From contig OY755244.1 of NCBI GenBank assembly GCA_963576725.1, forward strand, positions 36,592,109 through 36,656,108: 64,000 nt of DNA, written 5' to 3'. Shown piece after piece: positions 1-10,552 of the stretch (position 1 is its first letter; every line of letters starts with the position of its first letter). The position numbers and the translations under genes were made by a program. The DNA is from Azorinus chamasolen. Lineage: Eukaryota > Mollusca > Bivalvia > Cardiida > Solecurtidae. The notes under the pieces were generated by a model that was not told the DNA's origin, searched no databases, and saw only the letters and a list, made by a program, of their open reading frames with translations.

Positions 1-744
1 ATGTGAAGCCTGATAGATGAGCGTCAGCGCGGGAGCTATGACAGCTGCCATCTCTTTCAGGAATCTAGATGATATTTGATCGGGTCCAGTTGCCTTGTGG
101 GGGTTTAGATCCTCAATGAGTTTCCTCACGCCGTTCGCATGGAACGTTAGCGGGGGAGCTTCCAATGGTACATCCTGACCTAGGTGTGGTAGGTTGCCAT
201 GGTCTTCCACTGTGAATACGGAAGTGAATTGATCATTCAGGATCTCTGCCTTAACATTTGCATCTGAGTGACTGGTTCCGTCTTTCTTGAGAGGAGCAAC
301 GCCTGAACTGTCACTCTTCATGCTCTTCACGTAGGAGTACAGTCTTTTGTTGTTAGTACCGGGCTCGCTAACCATGTTCTTCACATACTCATTTCTTGAC
401 TTTCGACATGCTTTCTGATTTTCCCTCTGTATTTGTCTGTATATCGCCCGATCTGCCTGGTTTTTGGTTCTTCTAGCTCGGCTGTATGCTCTTTTCTTTC
501 TTCGAGCCAGTCGTCTTATTAATCGGTTACACCAGGGTTGGTTAAATCTGGGTGATGTTAGTTTTGATGGAACAAAAGCTTCAATTGATTCAGAGCATTT
601 CTTCTTGAAAGTGGACCAAAGTTTATCGATAGGTGTTTCTGATGTGTGATCTTCAACAAAAGTCTTTGTGAAGTGTCCCAGGTCTTCCTTCATGGCTGGT
701 AGGTCTGCCCTCTTCCAAAGGAAAACGCGGCATTGGACTGGCTT
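1..744 (-). pseudogene. Non-LTR retrotransposon, linker and start of reverse transcriptase, cut by window edge
   Basis: Reading the minus strand from 744 down to 1 gives one open frame, the same frame as the endonuclease ORF next to it, separated only by a TAA at 745-747. It holds a basic linker (FNQPWCNRLIRRLARRKK) and then NPHKATGPDQI, the usual opening block of LINE reverse transcriptases. The rest of the reverse transcriptase lies beyond base 1. The single stop makes this copy inactive unless read through. It is probably an old or mutated element of the Jockey/CR1/L2 group; the clade is my inference. Confidence 0.85.
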
Positions 745-2112
745 TTAGCGCCTAGGTATGATGTTTGTGTCGACTAGGACTGTGTCGTGGTCACTGATAC
801 CTGGCATGGGAGCGCATCTATCAACTAAGGTGGGGCGATTTGTGCAGAAGATATCGAGTGTATTTTCATTACGTGTTGGAAAGTGTACTAATTGTTCGCT
901 GCCAATGTCATTGATAGTGTCAATAAGTGTTTGGTTTATAGGGATGGAATACTGATGACTATGTATGCTGTCAGATGACCAGTCTATATCTGGAAGGTTA
1001 GCATCTCCTCCAAGCCAAATAATGTTGTCTCTAAATTGTGTGTGAAGACTCCTAATTTCTTGACAAAGATCTAATGTGTAATTAATGTTATTATCGGTTG
1101 GTCTATACAGGCATCCAATGATTATAGGCTTTTTAGTGTTAGATGTGTTCAAGGAGGCTGCTATAAACTCACTGTTCATGACCTCTGTGCCTTCCATGTC
1201 GCTCTTTGCTATGATTGCAACACCGCCATAAGTGTTGTTGGTTCTGTCTCTGCGAGAAACGAATCTATAGTTCTCAGGCAGAACTACACGTTCAGCAATA
1301 CCAGGGTTAAGCCATGTTTCGCTTGCGAGGATGACGTCTGGGTCCGATTGTTCAAGTAGAGCCCAAAAAGCTTCCCTTTTGGCCCTGATACTCTGAAAGT
1401 TAATTACCAGTACTCGCAGCTTCTTTTTCACTGTGGGTGTTCTTCCACGACGGGTGGTAGGCGAAGATGTGAATTGAGGTGAACCAAAAACAGAGCCACC
1501 ATTAGATAGAAATGACGAGGATGTTGGGGTCGAGCAGGAGGTAGATGCTTCAAAGTCCAAAAACAGACTGGAATTAAATTGTGGCATACCACATTGGCAA
1601 CAGTTCCAAGTGATATCAATGCCTTCAAGCCCATCACACACTGCTGTAGACATCTGAAGGCACCCTTTGTGGTACCATTTCTCACAGTCTGTGCACTGGA
1701 TGGATCTGATGGTTTTTGACCATACACAGGCTTTACCACATTCCCCGCATGGAAACCTGACATTGCGATGACCTGGGTTAGGATGGCAATCTGAGGCATT
1801 GAGGAGCAATAATGCAAACAGATACAGAAAGTGACCAGACATACATTTCTTTGGAGCTGAAGAAAATGAATGTTTGTTTATTGTAGAACGACTGACATGA
1901 AAAATACCTGCATAAAACTCTATCTGGGTCTGGGATGGTGACTCAGGTTTAGATGGTGCAAGAACTTCATTCCAGTTCCATAAAGTGGAGAGAAAAACGA
2001 TGGAGATTGACAACAAAAGTACGTTTGTAATTCTGGACGAAGTTCGGATGGTGCTTATATTCGGATGGTAAACAATAATACTTCCGGTTATGACGTCACA
2101 TTGACAGATCAC
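745..2112 (-). CDS. Non-LTR retrotransposon ORF: PHD finger plus apurinic-like endonuclease
   Basis: The 455-residue ORF belongs to a LINE. Residues 122-175 form a Cys/His PHD-type zinc finger (CGECGKAC, then CTDCEKWYHKGC, then CCQC). Residues 232-450 are an exonuclease-endonuclease-phosphatase domain that nicks target DNA to prime reverse transcription. Its catalytic signatures are visible: the INFQS start, ASETW with the metal-binding Glu, GGDANLPDI and the terminal GISDHD. Residues 108-115 (DCHPNPGH) resemble a 2A-type ribosome-skipping motif, with His replacing the last Pro. A likely start is Met91, just before a hydrophobic leader, rather than Met1. The frame ends in TAA and resumes as reverse transcriptase downstream. 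Confidence 0.9.
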   Translation of the reverse strand: MICQCDVITGSIIVYHPNISTIRTSSRITNVLLLSISIVFLSTLWNWNEVLAPSKPESPSQTQIEFYAGIFHVSRSTINKHSFSSAPKKCMSGHFLYLFALLLLNASDCHPNPGHRNVRFPCGECGKACVWSKTIRSIQCTDCEKWYHKGCLQMSTAVCDGLEGIDITWNCCQCGMPQFNSSLFLDFEASTSCSTPTSSSFLSNGGSVFGSPQFTSSPTTRRGRTPTVKKKLRVLVINFQSIRAKREAFWALLEQSDPDVILASETWLNPGIAERVVLPENYRFVSRRDRTNNTYGGVAIIAKSDMEGTEVMNSEFIAASLNTSNTKKPIIIGCLYRPTDNNINYTLDLCQEIRSLHTQFRDNIIWLGGDANLPDIDWSSDSIHSHQYSIPINQTLIDTINDIGSEQLVHFPTRNENTLDIFCTNRPTLVDRCAPMPGISDHDTVLVDTNIIPRR

Positions 2113-2299
2113 AGAAAAGTCTGATAAAACGCATACTTGAGATTTGAGGTTGAAATTACGGATTCCTGAGAGTAAGGAAGTGTTTACTGTATCAATCTAT
2201 TACAAAAAGAGGTGTTTGGGAGGCTTGGAACTCTTGAAGCAAAATGCTTTCACAGCTATCGAAAATCCGGATGTGTTTCCCCTCGCGCATGCGCATCGA

Positions 2300-2724
2300 C
2301 CCTTTCCCTGTTCATTATAAATGTAAGAAATAAAGACACCATAAATATATTTATTCGCTGAATTTTTATACTGTAAATTTTTCAAGGGATTTTTTTGCTT
2401 TTACAAAAACTATAGAATCCGATCTATATCATGTCTTAAGCAAACAGAACAGACTCTGATCTGGCTCTACTCTGTTTAAGGCGTTTCTGTGCGCACTGGG
2501 GGCCAACTACGTATTATTATCAAATGTTTTCTTACGAGAATTTATAGGTATTATAATAGATTTGTTTTTCTGCGAAGGCAACTTTGTTTTCGTTGGAAAA
2601 CATTTCCTAATATATACACTGGCTTCGTAGGAAACCACTTGGTCTAAAATACCCATATAAATTGTCGTAGCAAAACTTTTGTTTTTGATGATAATACGTA
2701 GTTGGCCCCAGTGATGGGAAAGGG
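2300..2724. mobile_element. T1 MITE, split by a nested element
   Basis: The left end reads CCCTTTCCCTGTTC and the right end GGGAAAGGG. The central GCAAACAG hairpin has lost its tip. A second element sits inside the right flank at 2494-2713. Confidence 0.75.
2494..2713. mobile_element. 220-bp inverted-repeat element nested in T1
   Basis: Its ends are imperfect inverted repeats of about 30 bp (CACTGGGGGCCAACTACG and its complement). It sits just before the GGGAAAGGG end of the surrounding T1 copy. No coding capacity. The family is not recognised. Confidence 0.75.
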
Positions 2725-2967
2725 CTAAAACGTCAGCTATAGCAATTCTGCATGACAATATGAATCGAGTGGCCTGACGTCAGTCACACATCGATAATCC
2801 ACATATTAACACTTTCAATGCGGGAAAACGAGCCACTCATATCATTTGCACACAGTGTAGACCCAGATGAGAATGCTCCTAGAGGATCCCTCTCATCAGA
2901 GTCTGCACTTTTTCTCATGTACATTTTTCTTTTAAAAGGTCCCTAGCGGTATTTGGAATATAGAATA
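2725..2967. other. Stretch without recognised feature
   Basis: No gene is seen. A weak T3/T1-like piece (AGTGTAGACCCAGATGAGA) lies near 2855-2900. Confidence 0.4.
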
Positions 2968-3171
2968 CAGTAAAACCTCTGTACAACGGCCACTAAATTA
3001 CATCAAGTATTTTGTGTTAAAGGCAGGTGGCTGCTTAAAGCAAGGTGAAAGTAAAACAGAACGCTCCCATAGGAGCGTTTTGTTTTACTTTCACCTTGCT
3101 TTAAGCAGCCACCTGCCCTAAATACCAACTAATTAACACAATTTAGTGGCCGTTATAGAGAGGTTTTACTG
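2968..3171. mobile_element. A1 MITE, complete
   Basis: It runs from CAGTAAAACCTC to GAGGTTTTACTG with TA on both sides, and is almost one long palindrome centred on GCTCCCATAGGAGC. The TA flanks and CAGT ends fit pogo/Tc1-mariner derivatives. Confidence 0.9.
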
Positions 3172-3366
3172 TAGTCTATTTGAAAATTCAGCGTTGCAAG
3201 AGTTGATGCCTATAAGTATGAAGTGCTAAGTAGTCTGTTATTATCTGAGAACAAATTTCCAAAGCGTCATCATTGATTGGAACCGAAGAACTCGACAGAG
3301 GAGAGCGACACACAGTAAGACATTTATTTGATAAGAAAAGCCTCGATAATGCGACTGCATAATTTA

Positions 3367-3609
3367 TTAACCTTCATGAATATTTATGGAAAAAGCAATG
3401 ACATCATGAATATTAATTAGATTATTTTGTTTATAACAGGGCATGGACACAGGAATTTTGGGCCATGACAAACTTTAGAATCATATCTGTATAATATCAC
3501 AAGCAAACAGAGCAGACCCTGATAAGACGGCTCCTAAGGGAGCCGTCTGATCTGGGTCTACTCTGTTTGCAAAGCTGTAGAAAGTCGTATTTATGGAGTA
3601 AAGAGTTAA
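3367..3609. mobile_element. T1 MITE
   Basis: TTAA bounds both sides. The central hairpin is GCAAACAGAGCAGACC to its complement with tip GGCTCCTAAGGGAGCC. Confidence 0.85.
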
Positions 3610-3922
3610 CACAAGCGTCGCTTAATGCATGAGAAAGTTATACCGACGGCTCTTGGGGAAGCTTTTTGCATAATGATGTGTTTTCTTGCAATAAGGTGCC
3701 ACTAATTTTTTTTTAAAAAAACCCGAAACTAGATTTTGTTTGAGTGGTCGTATTAGAAAGACTTGCTGTATTATTCCTAATATCTTATTTATACACATCG
3801 TTAAGGAAAACAGTGTAGATCCAGATCGAAATACTAATATACCTTGTTAGTTTCTGAACACGATAGCCTTAGTGGTTATCTATGTCAGCTGTTTGGATCC
3901 AGATGAGTCACAAGGTCAGTAC

Positions 3923-4368
3923 ACCGTAGAATCTGTCCCAGATGCAATCGTACATTTATTGAATATAGAAGTCTTAAATAGCAGATAGGGCAGAAGTAAT
4001 GCAGATAGCTCCTATAGGAGCTTTTTGAATTACTTTTGACCTGCTTTAAACCTTTCCCTGTTCAATCTTCGTGTAAGAAATAATTACATAATGAATACAT
4101 GTATTCATTAGCTGATTTTTTGTAATGACATATGAACACAGCATTTTTTTACCTTGGCAAAAGCTATATAATCACATCTATATAAAACGTTAAGCAAACA
4201 GAGCAGACCCTGATCAGACGGCTCCTACAGGAGCTGTCTGATCTGGGTCTACTCTGTTTGCAAATGCGCGAAAAGGCGTTTATATGTGGGAAAGGGTTAA
4301 GCTAACGCATGACTTTCAGACCCATAATTAGACCTCTTTCTGATGACTGCTTAAGCCAGGTTCTACTG
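3923..4368. mobile_element. A2 MITE carrying a T1 insertion
   Basis: The left part (CCGTAGAATCTG to GACCTGC) and right part (GCTAACGC to TTCTACTGC) are the two halves of an A2 element. The T1 copy at 4046-4300 sits exactly at the TTAA of the A2 arm sequence CCTGCATTAAGC. Confidence 0.8.
4046..4300. mobile_element. T1 MITE nested in A2, with TTAA duplication
   Basis: TTAA is present on both sides, followed by CCTTTCCCTG and preceded by GGGAAAGGG. Other A2 copies supply the empty site, so the duplicated target is TTAA, as in piggyBac transposition. The hairpin tip is GGCTCCTACAGGAGCT. Confidence 0.9.
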
Positions 4369-4380
4369 CAGTATCAATTA

Positions 4381-4477
4381 TAACCCTTTAGTCCATAAGT
4401 ACGACTTTCTAAGCCTTTGTAAACATATTAGACCCAGATCAGAGGGCTCCTGTAGGATTTATGGAGTAAGGGGTTAA
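4381..4477. mobile_element. T1 MITE, internally deleted
   Basis: Both ends survive (AACCCTTTAGTCC and GAGTAAGGGGTTAA) around half of the hairpin, AGACCCAGATCAGAGGGCTCC. Confidence 0.7.
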
Positions 4478-4681
4478 TGTTGAAATAGTAACAAAGCAGA
4501 TTAAAGGCTGTGTGAAAAATGTAATTGATAGTTGAATGTGTTTCACGGAAGTATCATCCCTTATATTTAAAACAAACATAGTCATTAAGAGAAACTAATG
4601 ACTGAACTTGCGTAAACATAGAATAGCTGCGGCTGTCATTATATGATTCTGTTATGTTGACACATCTTATATTAGCGTCTA

Positions 4682-4923
4682 CAGTAAAATCTCTCTACAA
4701 TGGCCACTAAATTACATTAAGTATTTTGTGTTAAATGCAGGTGGCTGCCTAAAGCAAGGTGAAAGTAAAACAGAACGCTCCTATAGGAGCGTTCTGTTTT
4801 ACTTTCACCTTGCTTTTCCTATAGGAGCGTTCTGTTTTACTTTCACCTTGCTTTAGGCAGCCACCTGCCCTAAATACCAACTAATTAACATAACTTAGTG
4901 GTCGTTATAGAGAGGTTTTACTG
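4682..4923. mobile_element. A1 MITE with duplicated right hairpin arm
   Basis: TA-flanked, CAGT to ACTG. After the tip GCTCCTATAGGAGC the right arm CGTTCTGTTTTACTTTCACC occurs twice in tandem, giving a three-armed hairpin. Confidence 0.9.
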
Positions 4924-5124
4924 TATTTACTTTCTACTTTTTAAAATTTGGCTTTTACATTTAATGTTACGTGTTTTTAGGGTTTCGGCTTTTGCCGAAA
5001 TCCTTATAAAATGGATTGCGACTCAAACTATGGCGGAAAACCCTATTGCACGAGCTCTACCTAGCGGGAATCCCCCTAAGAGAATACGCGCATGTGCAGT
5101 GCATGGCTTACAATCCGGTGCCGG

Positions 5125-5276
5125 AATCTTACCAAATATTTATAATGATATATGGAAGATGGATCCATTAGCAAACAGAGCAGACCCTGATCATATGGGA
5201 GCGAGCTGTCTTATTTGGGTCGAATCTGTTTGCAGAGGCATGAAAACAAGTTTATATGAGGGAAATTAAGGGTTAA
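5125..5276. mobile_element. T1 MITE, left end lost
   Basis: The hairpin GCAAACAGAGCAGACC to TCTGTTTGC is present, as is the right end AAGGGTTAA. The left third is missing. Confidence 0.7.
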
Positions 5277-5389
5277 ATAGACTTCTTCTGTTCTTCACAT
5301 CAAAAGCTACAGTATAAAGGTTAGAGCACTGGTGGTCAGTAGTACAGGGTAACTGTTACATCATGCTAAAATCTCTCGAGGTCATACGC

Positions 5390-5600
5390 TTAACTCTTTG
5401 CACGCTAGCGGCGAAACTGTGATTACCTTTGCAAACAGTTTGGATCCAGATGAGAGGCCACATATTTCTGCGTCTCATCAGGATCCAAACTGTTTGTCAT
5501 CTTGATCATATTTTTGCATAAAATGAAGAAAGTTTATTGAAGAATTGAAGCAGACGGCAATTGTAGCAAAAGAAAAATCCCTCAGCATTGTAAGGATTAT
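5390..5600. mobile_element. T3 MITE
   Basis: It begins TTAACTCTTTGCACGC and has the hairpin AACAGTTTGGATCC with the tip replaced by CACATATTTCTG. The right end is decayed. Confidence 0.75.
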
Positions 5601-5756
5601 GCAAGCTGTAGACATCTGTAATATCGTCTGCTTCAGGTTTGTCATCATTTGAATTTCTAAAAGATCAGATTTAGGCATTTTGACCTAAGGCAAAATTGTC
5701 ACAAGTTGTAAACAGTTTAGACTTAGGTCAAACAGTTACTTGGTATTAGATCTGAA

Positions 5757-6450
5757 TCCAAACAGGGTGAAGGTTGTGACGGTGAACAAGTGTTCTAAGT
5801 TAAAAGCTTTATCTCAAAGGGTTATATAAATAAATGGACTTTAACAAAGCCTGAACCAAAAATTCTAAGTTAAAAAGGGGCATAATTCAGTCAAAATGAT
5901 TGACAGAGTTATTTACTCTTGCCTACAGGTGTAGGTTGTGACGGTGAACAAGTGTTCCAAGTTTCAAAGCTTTATCACAAAGTGTAATGTAAATAAGTGG
6001 ACTTGTTCCACATAAATTGAGGTTAACATTTTTGCTTAACGCAAATGCTAAACGCAAATTCTAAGTCCAATTAAGCGACCTTGACCTTGGATATGAGCCG
6101 GGACTTGGCAGGCTACTGTAGCATGTCTAGATAAACATTTTGGTTAAATTTGAGAAGGATCCACCAAGCGGAACTTGAGTTAGAGATGTTACAGACAGAC
6201 AGACCGGTTAACATTTTTGCTAAACACAAATTCTAAGTCTAATTGTGTGACATTGACCTTGGATAAACAAACCGGGACTTGGCAGGCTACTGTAGCATGT
6301 CTAGATAAACATTGTGACTAAATTTGAGAAGGATCCACCAAGCGGAACTTGAGTTAGAGATGTTACAGACGGACAGACAACCAGACGGACAGACGGACAG
6401 ACAGCGCCATTCCATAATACGTCCCGTTTTTTCAAACGGGCGTATAAAAA
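5757..6450. mobile_element. Pearl-like element with GACA/GACG repeats and 3' hairpin
   Basis: It contains repeated GGTGAACAAGTGTTC units, then a 180-bp segment present twice (about 6023 and 6207), a short GACAGACG microsatellite, and a terminal hairpin CCCGTTTTTTCAAACGGG followed by CGTATAAAAA. This layout matches bivalve pearl elements, often viewed as Helitron relatives. Confidence 0.7.
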
Positions 6451-8179
6451 TCATTAACAGGCAGAAAGGCAAACAAAATGAGACAAAGCACTTTCTTATC
6501 TTTTAATTTATATACATTTCATCATTTATTGATTTACGTGTCAGGCGTATAGTATCTTATAGTGTCGTATAGTATCTTATAGTAATGTATGTAATTTATT
6601 TCTTATTCATATCATTTATTTCTATGACGCCGGTTACTGATCAGGGTCTGTAGTGTTTACTACAACACTAACTGTTATTTGCATGTATCACTATAATTTA
6701 TTTTTAATTATATCATTTATTGATATACTTGTTACATGTATGATGCTGCAAATAGCAAAGACCCTGACCAGTTGTGATAACTGATCGGGGTATGTATTGT
6801 TTGCAGCACAGACTCACAAACTGGCCCTGAACAGACTCACACTCGCAGTCTCCTCAGGAAAAAGTAAGAAAATACAATGCAATCACACGCAAAGACAAAG
6901 TATAGGCATGGATAAACTATTCTATGAACTTCAGGGTCTTTTCTGTTTGCAAAAGCATAGAAAGGCTTATTTTTGCTCAGACCAATTGTACCCGATATGG
7001 AACCCTGAAATCGTCTTTACTATATAATATAAAGTGAAACAATATTGTGTCTAACAACCCATATACCAATAGGAGGTTTTACTTCAAAATTTCACCCATG
7101 ATAATCTGTCAACCTTGATGTGAACATTTTCTTAAAGAATGTAATTTATGCTCTGATCATTTTACCAGAGTTATGGGACTCTGAAATTTTCTTCACTGTA
7201 TAACACATAGCCAAAAGTGCTTGATATAGAGGCACTATTGTTAGTGGGAGGGGTGCATCAGTGACTTGGAAACAATTTTCTAGTTAATTTTATTTTCCCT
7301 GTTGTATCCTGCCATGCTAAGTTGAAATATATTTGTTACTTTATAATTTGTCATATTGTTAATATCACCCCACAGTATATCTGGCAATTATTTGTAGGGT
7401 ATTTAGAATCACAAGGAAATATATGTTTAAAATTGGTGTAAGTGTATATATGGATAAGTGAATGATGCATGCTAATTACTGTTATGGTTCACCAGATAGT
7501 AGCAGAAGTATGACCCTTACTTTCAAATAATGGAGTGATGGCTCTATACTACATTAAACATCAATGTTGGCTCTATTGGCACAAAGTGGCAAGTTGAGCT
7601 ATTGGAATCGTCCTGTGTGTGACATGTTCATAAAACAATTCTTTAAATGTCTTCCAAACTACTGACATGATTTTCAGAAATATCCACCACAAACAATCAA
7701 TATAATATATAATTTGTCCGAAACCTTCAGTACTGTCAGTACTTTGATTTATATTTTGTATAGCATGGAAAGCATCGAATTGTTGTTTGTTCATAGAGTG
7801 GTCAGGCATTCACGAAAACGCAATAATATTGCTAAAACATTGCTATTATCACTTTAAATTTGATCATAAATATAATACTTTATAATTTCACTCTGATTTT
7901 TATATCGGCATGGGTCTTCTCTGTTTGCAGCTGCGTTTAAATAGGAAGGAAACGGCTAAGGAACGTATTTGAATGTCTCTATACACGCAATAATTAACAC
8001 AAGTACAAGTAAAGGGTGTAAGAATAATAGAGAAATAGAGGGGGGAAACAAAGGCACAGACGAAGTAATTTCAGAAAGGTAAACCAAAACAATATAATTT
8101 ATTTTATTTGCATGGAGGTATATATATATATACATTGTTTTAGAGATATGATTCATCCTTTAATTCTTGAATAATAACA
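6451..8179. other. Long stretch with no gene
   Basis: No gene is seen. Decayed T1 arms lie near 6640-6800, 6935-6970 and 7905-7930 (GGGTCTTCTCTGTTTGC). A short TATAGTATC repeat lies near 6550 and a TA run near 8118. Confidence 0.5.
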
Positions 8180-8696
8180 GAAAATGCAGAATCAGATCTA
8201 TATATACTTCCACCAGCAAATATAACAGATCCTGATCAGGGGACTGACTCCCACAGGAGGTCACAGGTGCCCTTCGCATGCTATGCCTCGACAACAACAA
8301 CAACAACTCCATCACAAATACATTATTTTTTTAATCACATATCATAAGTATCTAAAACATACCAAAAGATAGTTTTCTGAATCCCCCCCCCCCCAATTTT
8401 TTTCCGCGAACACCCCTGCTCTATATAATAAGTAATTATTATAAAATTATAGAGCAGAATGTTCGCGAATTTTTTTTTCATTTTTCGTTTTGGTTGGGTC
8501 AGAAAACTATTATTTGGTATGTTTTAGATACTTATGACACGTGATTAAAATATACATGTGTAATGTATTTGTGATGGAGTTGTTGTTTTTTAGACATAGC
8601 ATACGAAGGGCACCTGTGATCTAGGTCAACTCGGCGTGAAAACGTGTCTCTATCATATAAAGCGTCAAGCGTGTCTCTGTAAAGCTAAGTAGTTAA
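8180..8696. mobile_element. T1 MITE split at its hairpin tip by F3
   Basis: The left arm GCAAATATAACAGATCCTG to CTCCCACAGGAG and the right arm GATCTAGGTC are separated by the F3 element, which entered at the palindrome tip. Confidence 0.65.
8262..8618. mobile_element. F3 foldback element nested in T1
   Basis: The 357-bp unit has long inverted repeats starting CACAGGTGCCCTTCG. The arms extend through CATAAGTATCTAAAACATACC and a central ATAGAGCAG inverted repeat. No coding capacity. Confidence 0.8.
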
Positions 8697-8771
8697 TAGT
8701 ACATGTAGTTTGTTACTGATATTCTCTTAGTACAATAGAGACCTAACTGACAGTCTGTGAGAACTATGAGT

Positions 8772-9014
8772 TTAATCCTTTCTCTCATATAAACGCCTTT
8801 TCACGCATTTGCAAACAGAGTAGACCCAGATCAGACGGCTCGTCTGATCAGGGTCTGTTCTGTTTGCGTATGATGTCATAATGGAACGGATGACGACACA
8901 GTTTCTACAAATACCAAAACATCATAAGTACTTATGCCATTATAAAAAATCAATTTGATAAATATTCATGTCGTCATTATTTCGTACATGAAAATTCATC
9001 ATGGAAAGACATGT
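8772..9014. mobile_element. T1 MITE
   Basis: It starts TTAATCCTTTCTCTCATAT. The hairpin has a short tip (GACGGCTCGTC) and the right flank carries the usual AATATTCATG and GTCATTATTTC blocks. The right terminus is worn. Confidence 0.75.
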
Positions 9015-9049
9015 TTTGTCATGGGACGTCTCATATATATATTAAATAT

Positions 9050-9294
9050 TTAACCCTTTTAGCGCCAAATTTCTAATTGTCGTTTGCAATCCATTTTTTG
9101 TTAATCACTCGATACAATAAGGAAATGAGATAATAAATGCAAATTTCAAAAGAATAAAGCACATATATAGAAATAGAGATTGAGACAAAAAGTGAAGTCC
9201 CTGATCAGACGCCGCATTGAAAAGGTGGCGTCTGATATTGGACTGCACTCTTTGTTATGGTGCATTTATACGACATTGGTGGAGAAAAGGTTAA
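9050..9294. mobile_element. T5 MITE
   Basis: It runs from TTAACCCTTTTAGCGCC to GAGAAAAGGTTAA. The central hairpin AGTGAAGTCCCTGATCAGACG is close to perfect with tip CGCATTGAAAAGGTGGCG. Confidence 0.85.
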
Positions 9295-9349
9295 ACAACA
9301 GTCTGCTGCGTATTAAGCCCATACTTTATAACTACGTCTTTCTACTCAT

Positions 9350-9546
9350 TTGCAAGTAAAAAACCGCATGGTAGAGGCAAGACTGTAATAAGTGTAGTGT
9401 GTGCAATGCAGAAACGCATGGTACTCGTAGATAAGTGTAGTGTATGCAATAAAGAAACGCATGGTAGAGACAAGACTATAATAAGTGTAGTGTCTGCAAT
9501 AAAGACACGCATGGTATAGAAACGCATGGCAGAGACAAGACTATAA
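9350..9546. repeat. About 60-bp tandem repeat running into the gap
   Basis: Units of AAACGCATGGTAGAGACAAG followed by AAGTGTAGTGTGTGCAAT recur at least three times and stop at the run of N, so the array is probably collapsed or unfinished here. Confidence 0.8.
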
Positions 9547-9746
9547 NNNNNNNNNNNNNNNNNNNNNNNNNNNNNNNNNNNNNNNNNNNNNNNNNNNNNN
9601 NNNNNNNNNNNNNNNNNNNNNNNNNNNNNNNNNNNNNNNNNNNNNNNNNNNNNNNNNNNNNNNNNNNNNNNNNNNNNNNNNNNNNNNNNNNNNNNNNNNN
9701 NNNNNNNNNNNNNNNNNNNNNNNNNNNNNNNNNNNNNNNNNNNNNN
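9547..9746. other. Assembly gap, 200 N
   Basis: Exactly 200 unknown bases, a size typical of a placeholder rather than a measured gap. Confidence 0.99.
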
Positions 9747-10388
9747 AAAAGACAAAACACACATTATTGTTCCAATGGAACACGCCGCTATCATTATTAC
9801 ATACAATGATGCAAATGAAAGTAAGATTGAAAGGAAAATGCAATGAATGCCGATATTAAAAAAACTGCATTGCATGTCAATTGTTTCTGTGCGTAATTGT
9901 GATAGTATGGATAATGTTTCTCTAATATATGAATGCATGTTCTCTTTTATCTACAAGTCTTTTATTCGAAATGATATCTGTACATTGTGATAATGTTTAT
10001 GGTTATGACAAACACCTGAGGTGTTTGTTTAACGATTATAGTTTGTATATGATCTTGTAAAATGGATCGTTGAAAGCATGCTTTGTGATTGAGGCAAATT
10101 TTTATACTCAAACATAACAACGGATAATTGATTTAAAGTATTAATTTAAACAATGGCCCTTTTTCAAAAAGTGAAATATAACACTTATTTGTCCAACGAG
10201 CACCGTGATGCATATAGATGGAATATTCACTGAACAGGAATCGCTGTCTTATTACCCTCCAATATCCAAGTTTTAGTTTGCTTGTACACGTAGTCCGTCT
10301 GAATCAAATACAACTTATTAAAATTTTCTTAAGCGTATTTTTTTTAATTATTGACATTAGGCCCACGTTACTTAAGATCGTATAATCG
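9747..10388. other. Stretch with no gene
   Basis: Nothing recognised beyond a short inverted repeat GACAAACACCTGAGGTGTTTG near 10008-10028. Confidence 0.5.
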
Positions 10389-10552
10389 TTATTGCACATT
10401 CTAGTATGCTGCAAATAGACTTCGTACGACAAAAGATATACAGTAAAACCTCTCTATAACGGCCACTAAGTTATTGCACATTCTAGTATGCTGCAAATAG
10501 ACTTCGTACGACAAAAGATGTACAGTAAAACCTCTCTATAACGGCCACTAAA
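10389..10552. repeat. 82-bp tandem duplication containing an A1 end
   Basis: TTATTGCACATTCTAG to CTATAACGGCCACTAAG is repeated head to tail at 10389 and 10471. Each unit includes the CAGTAAAACC end of an A1 element. Confidence 0.85.

Noticed and set aside
4898..5269. Plus-strand 123-codon open frame
   Set aside because: It runs from the end of an A1 MITE through a T1 MITE hairpin. The residues come from repeat sequence and no domain is visible.
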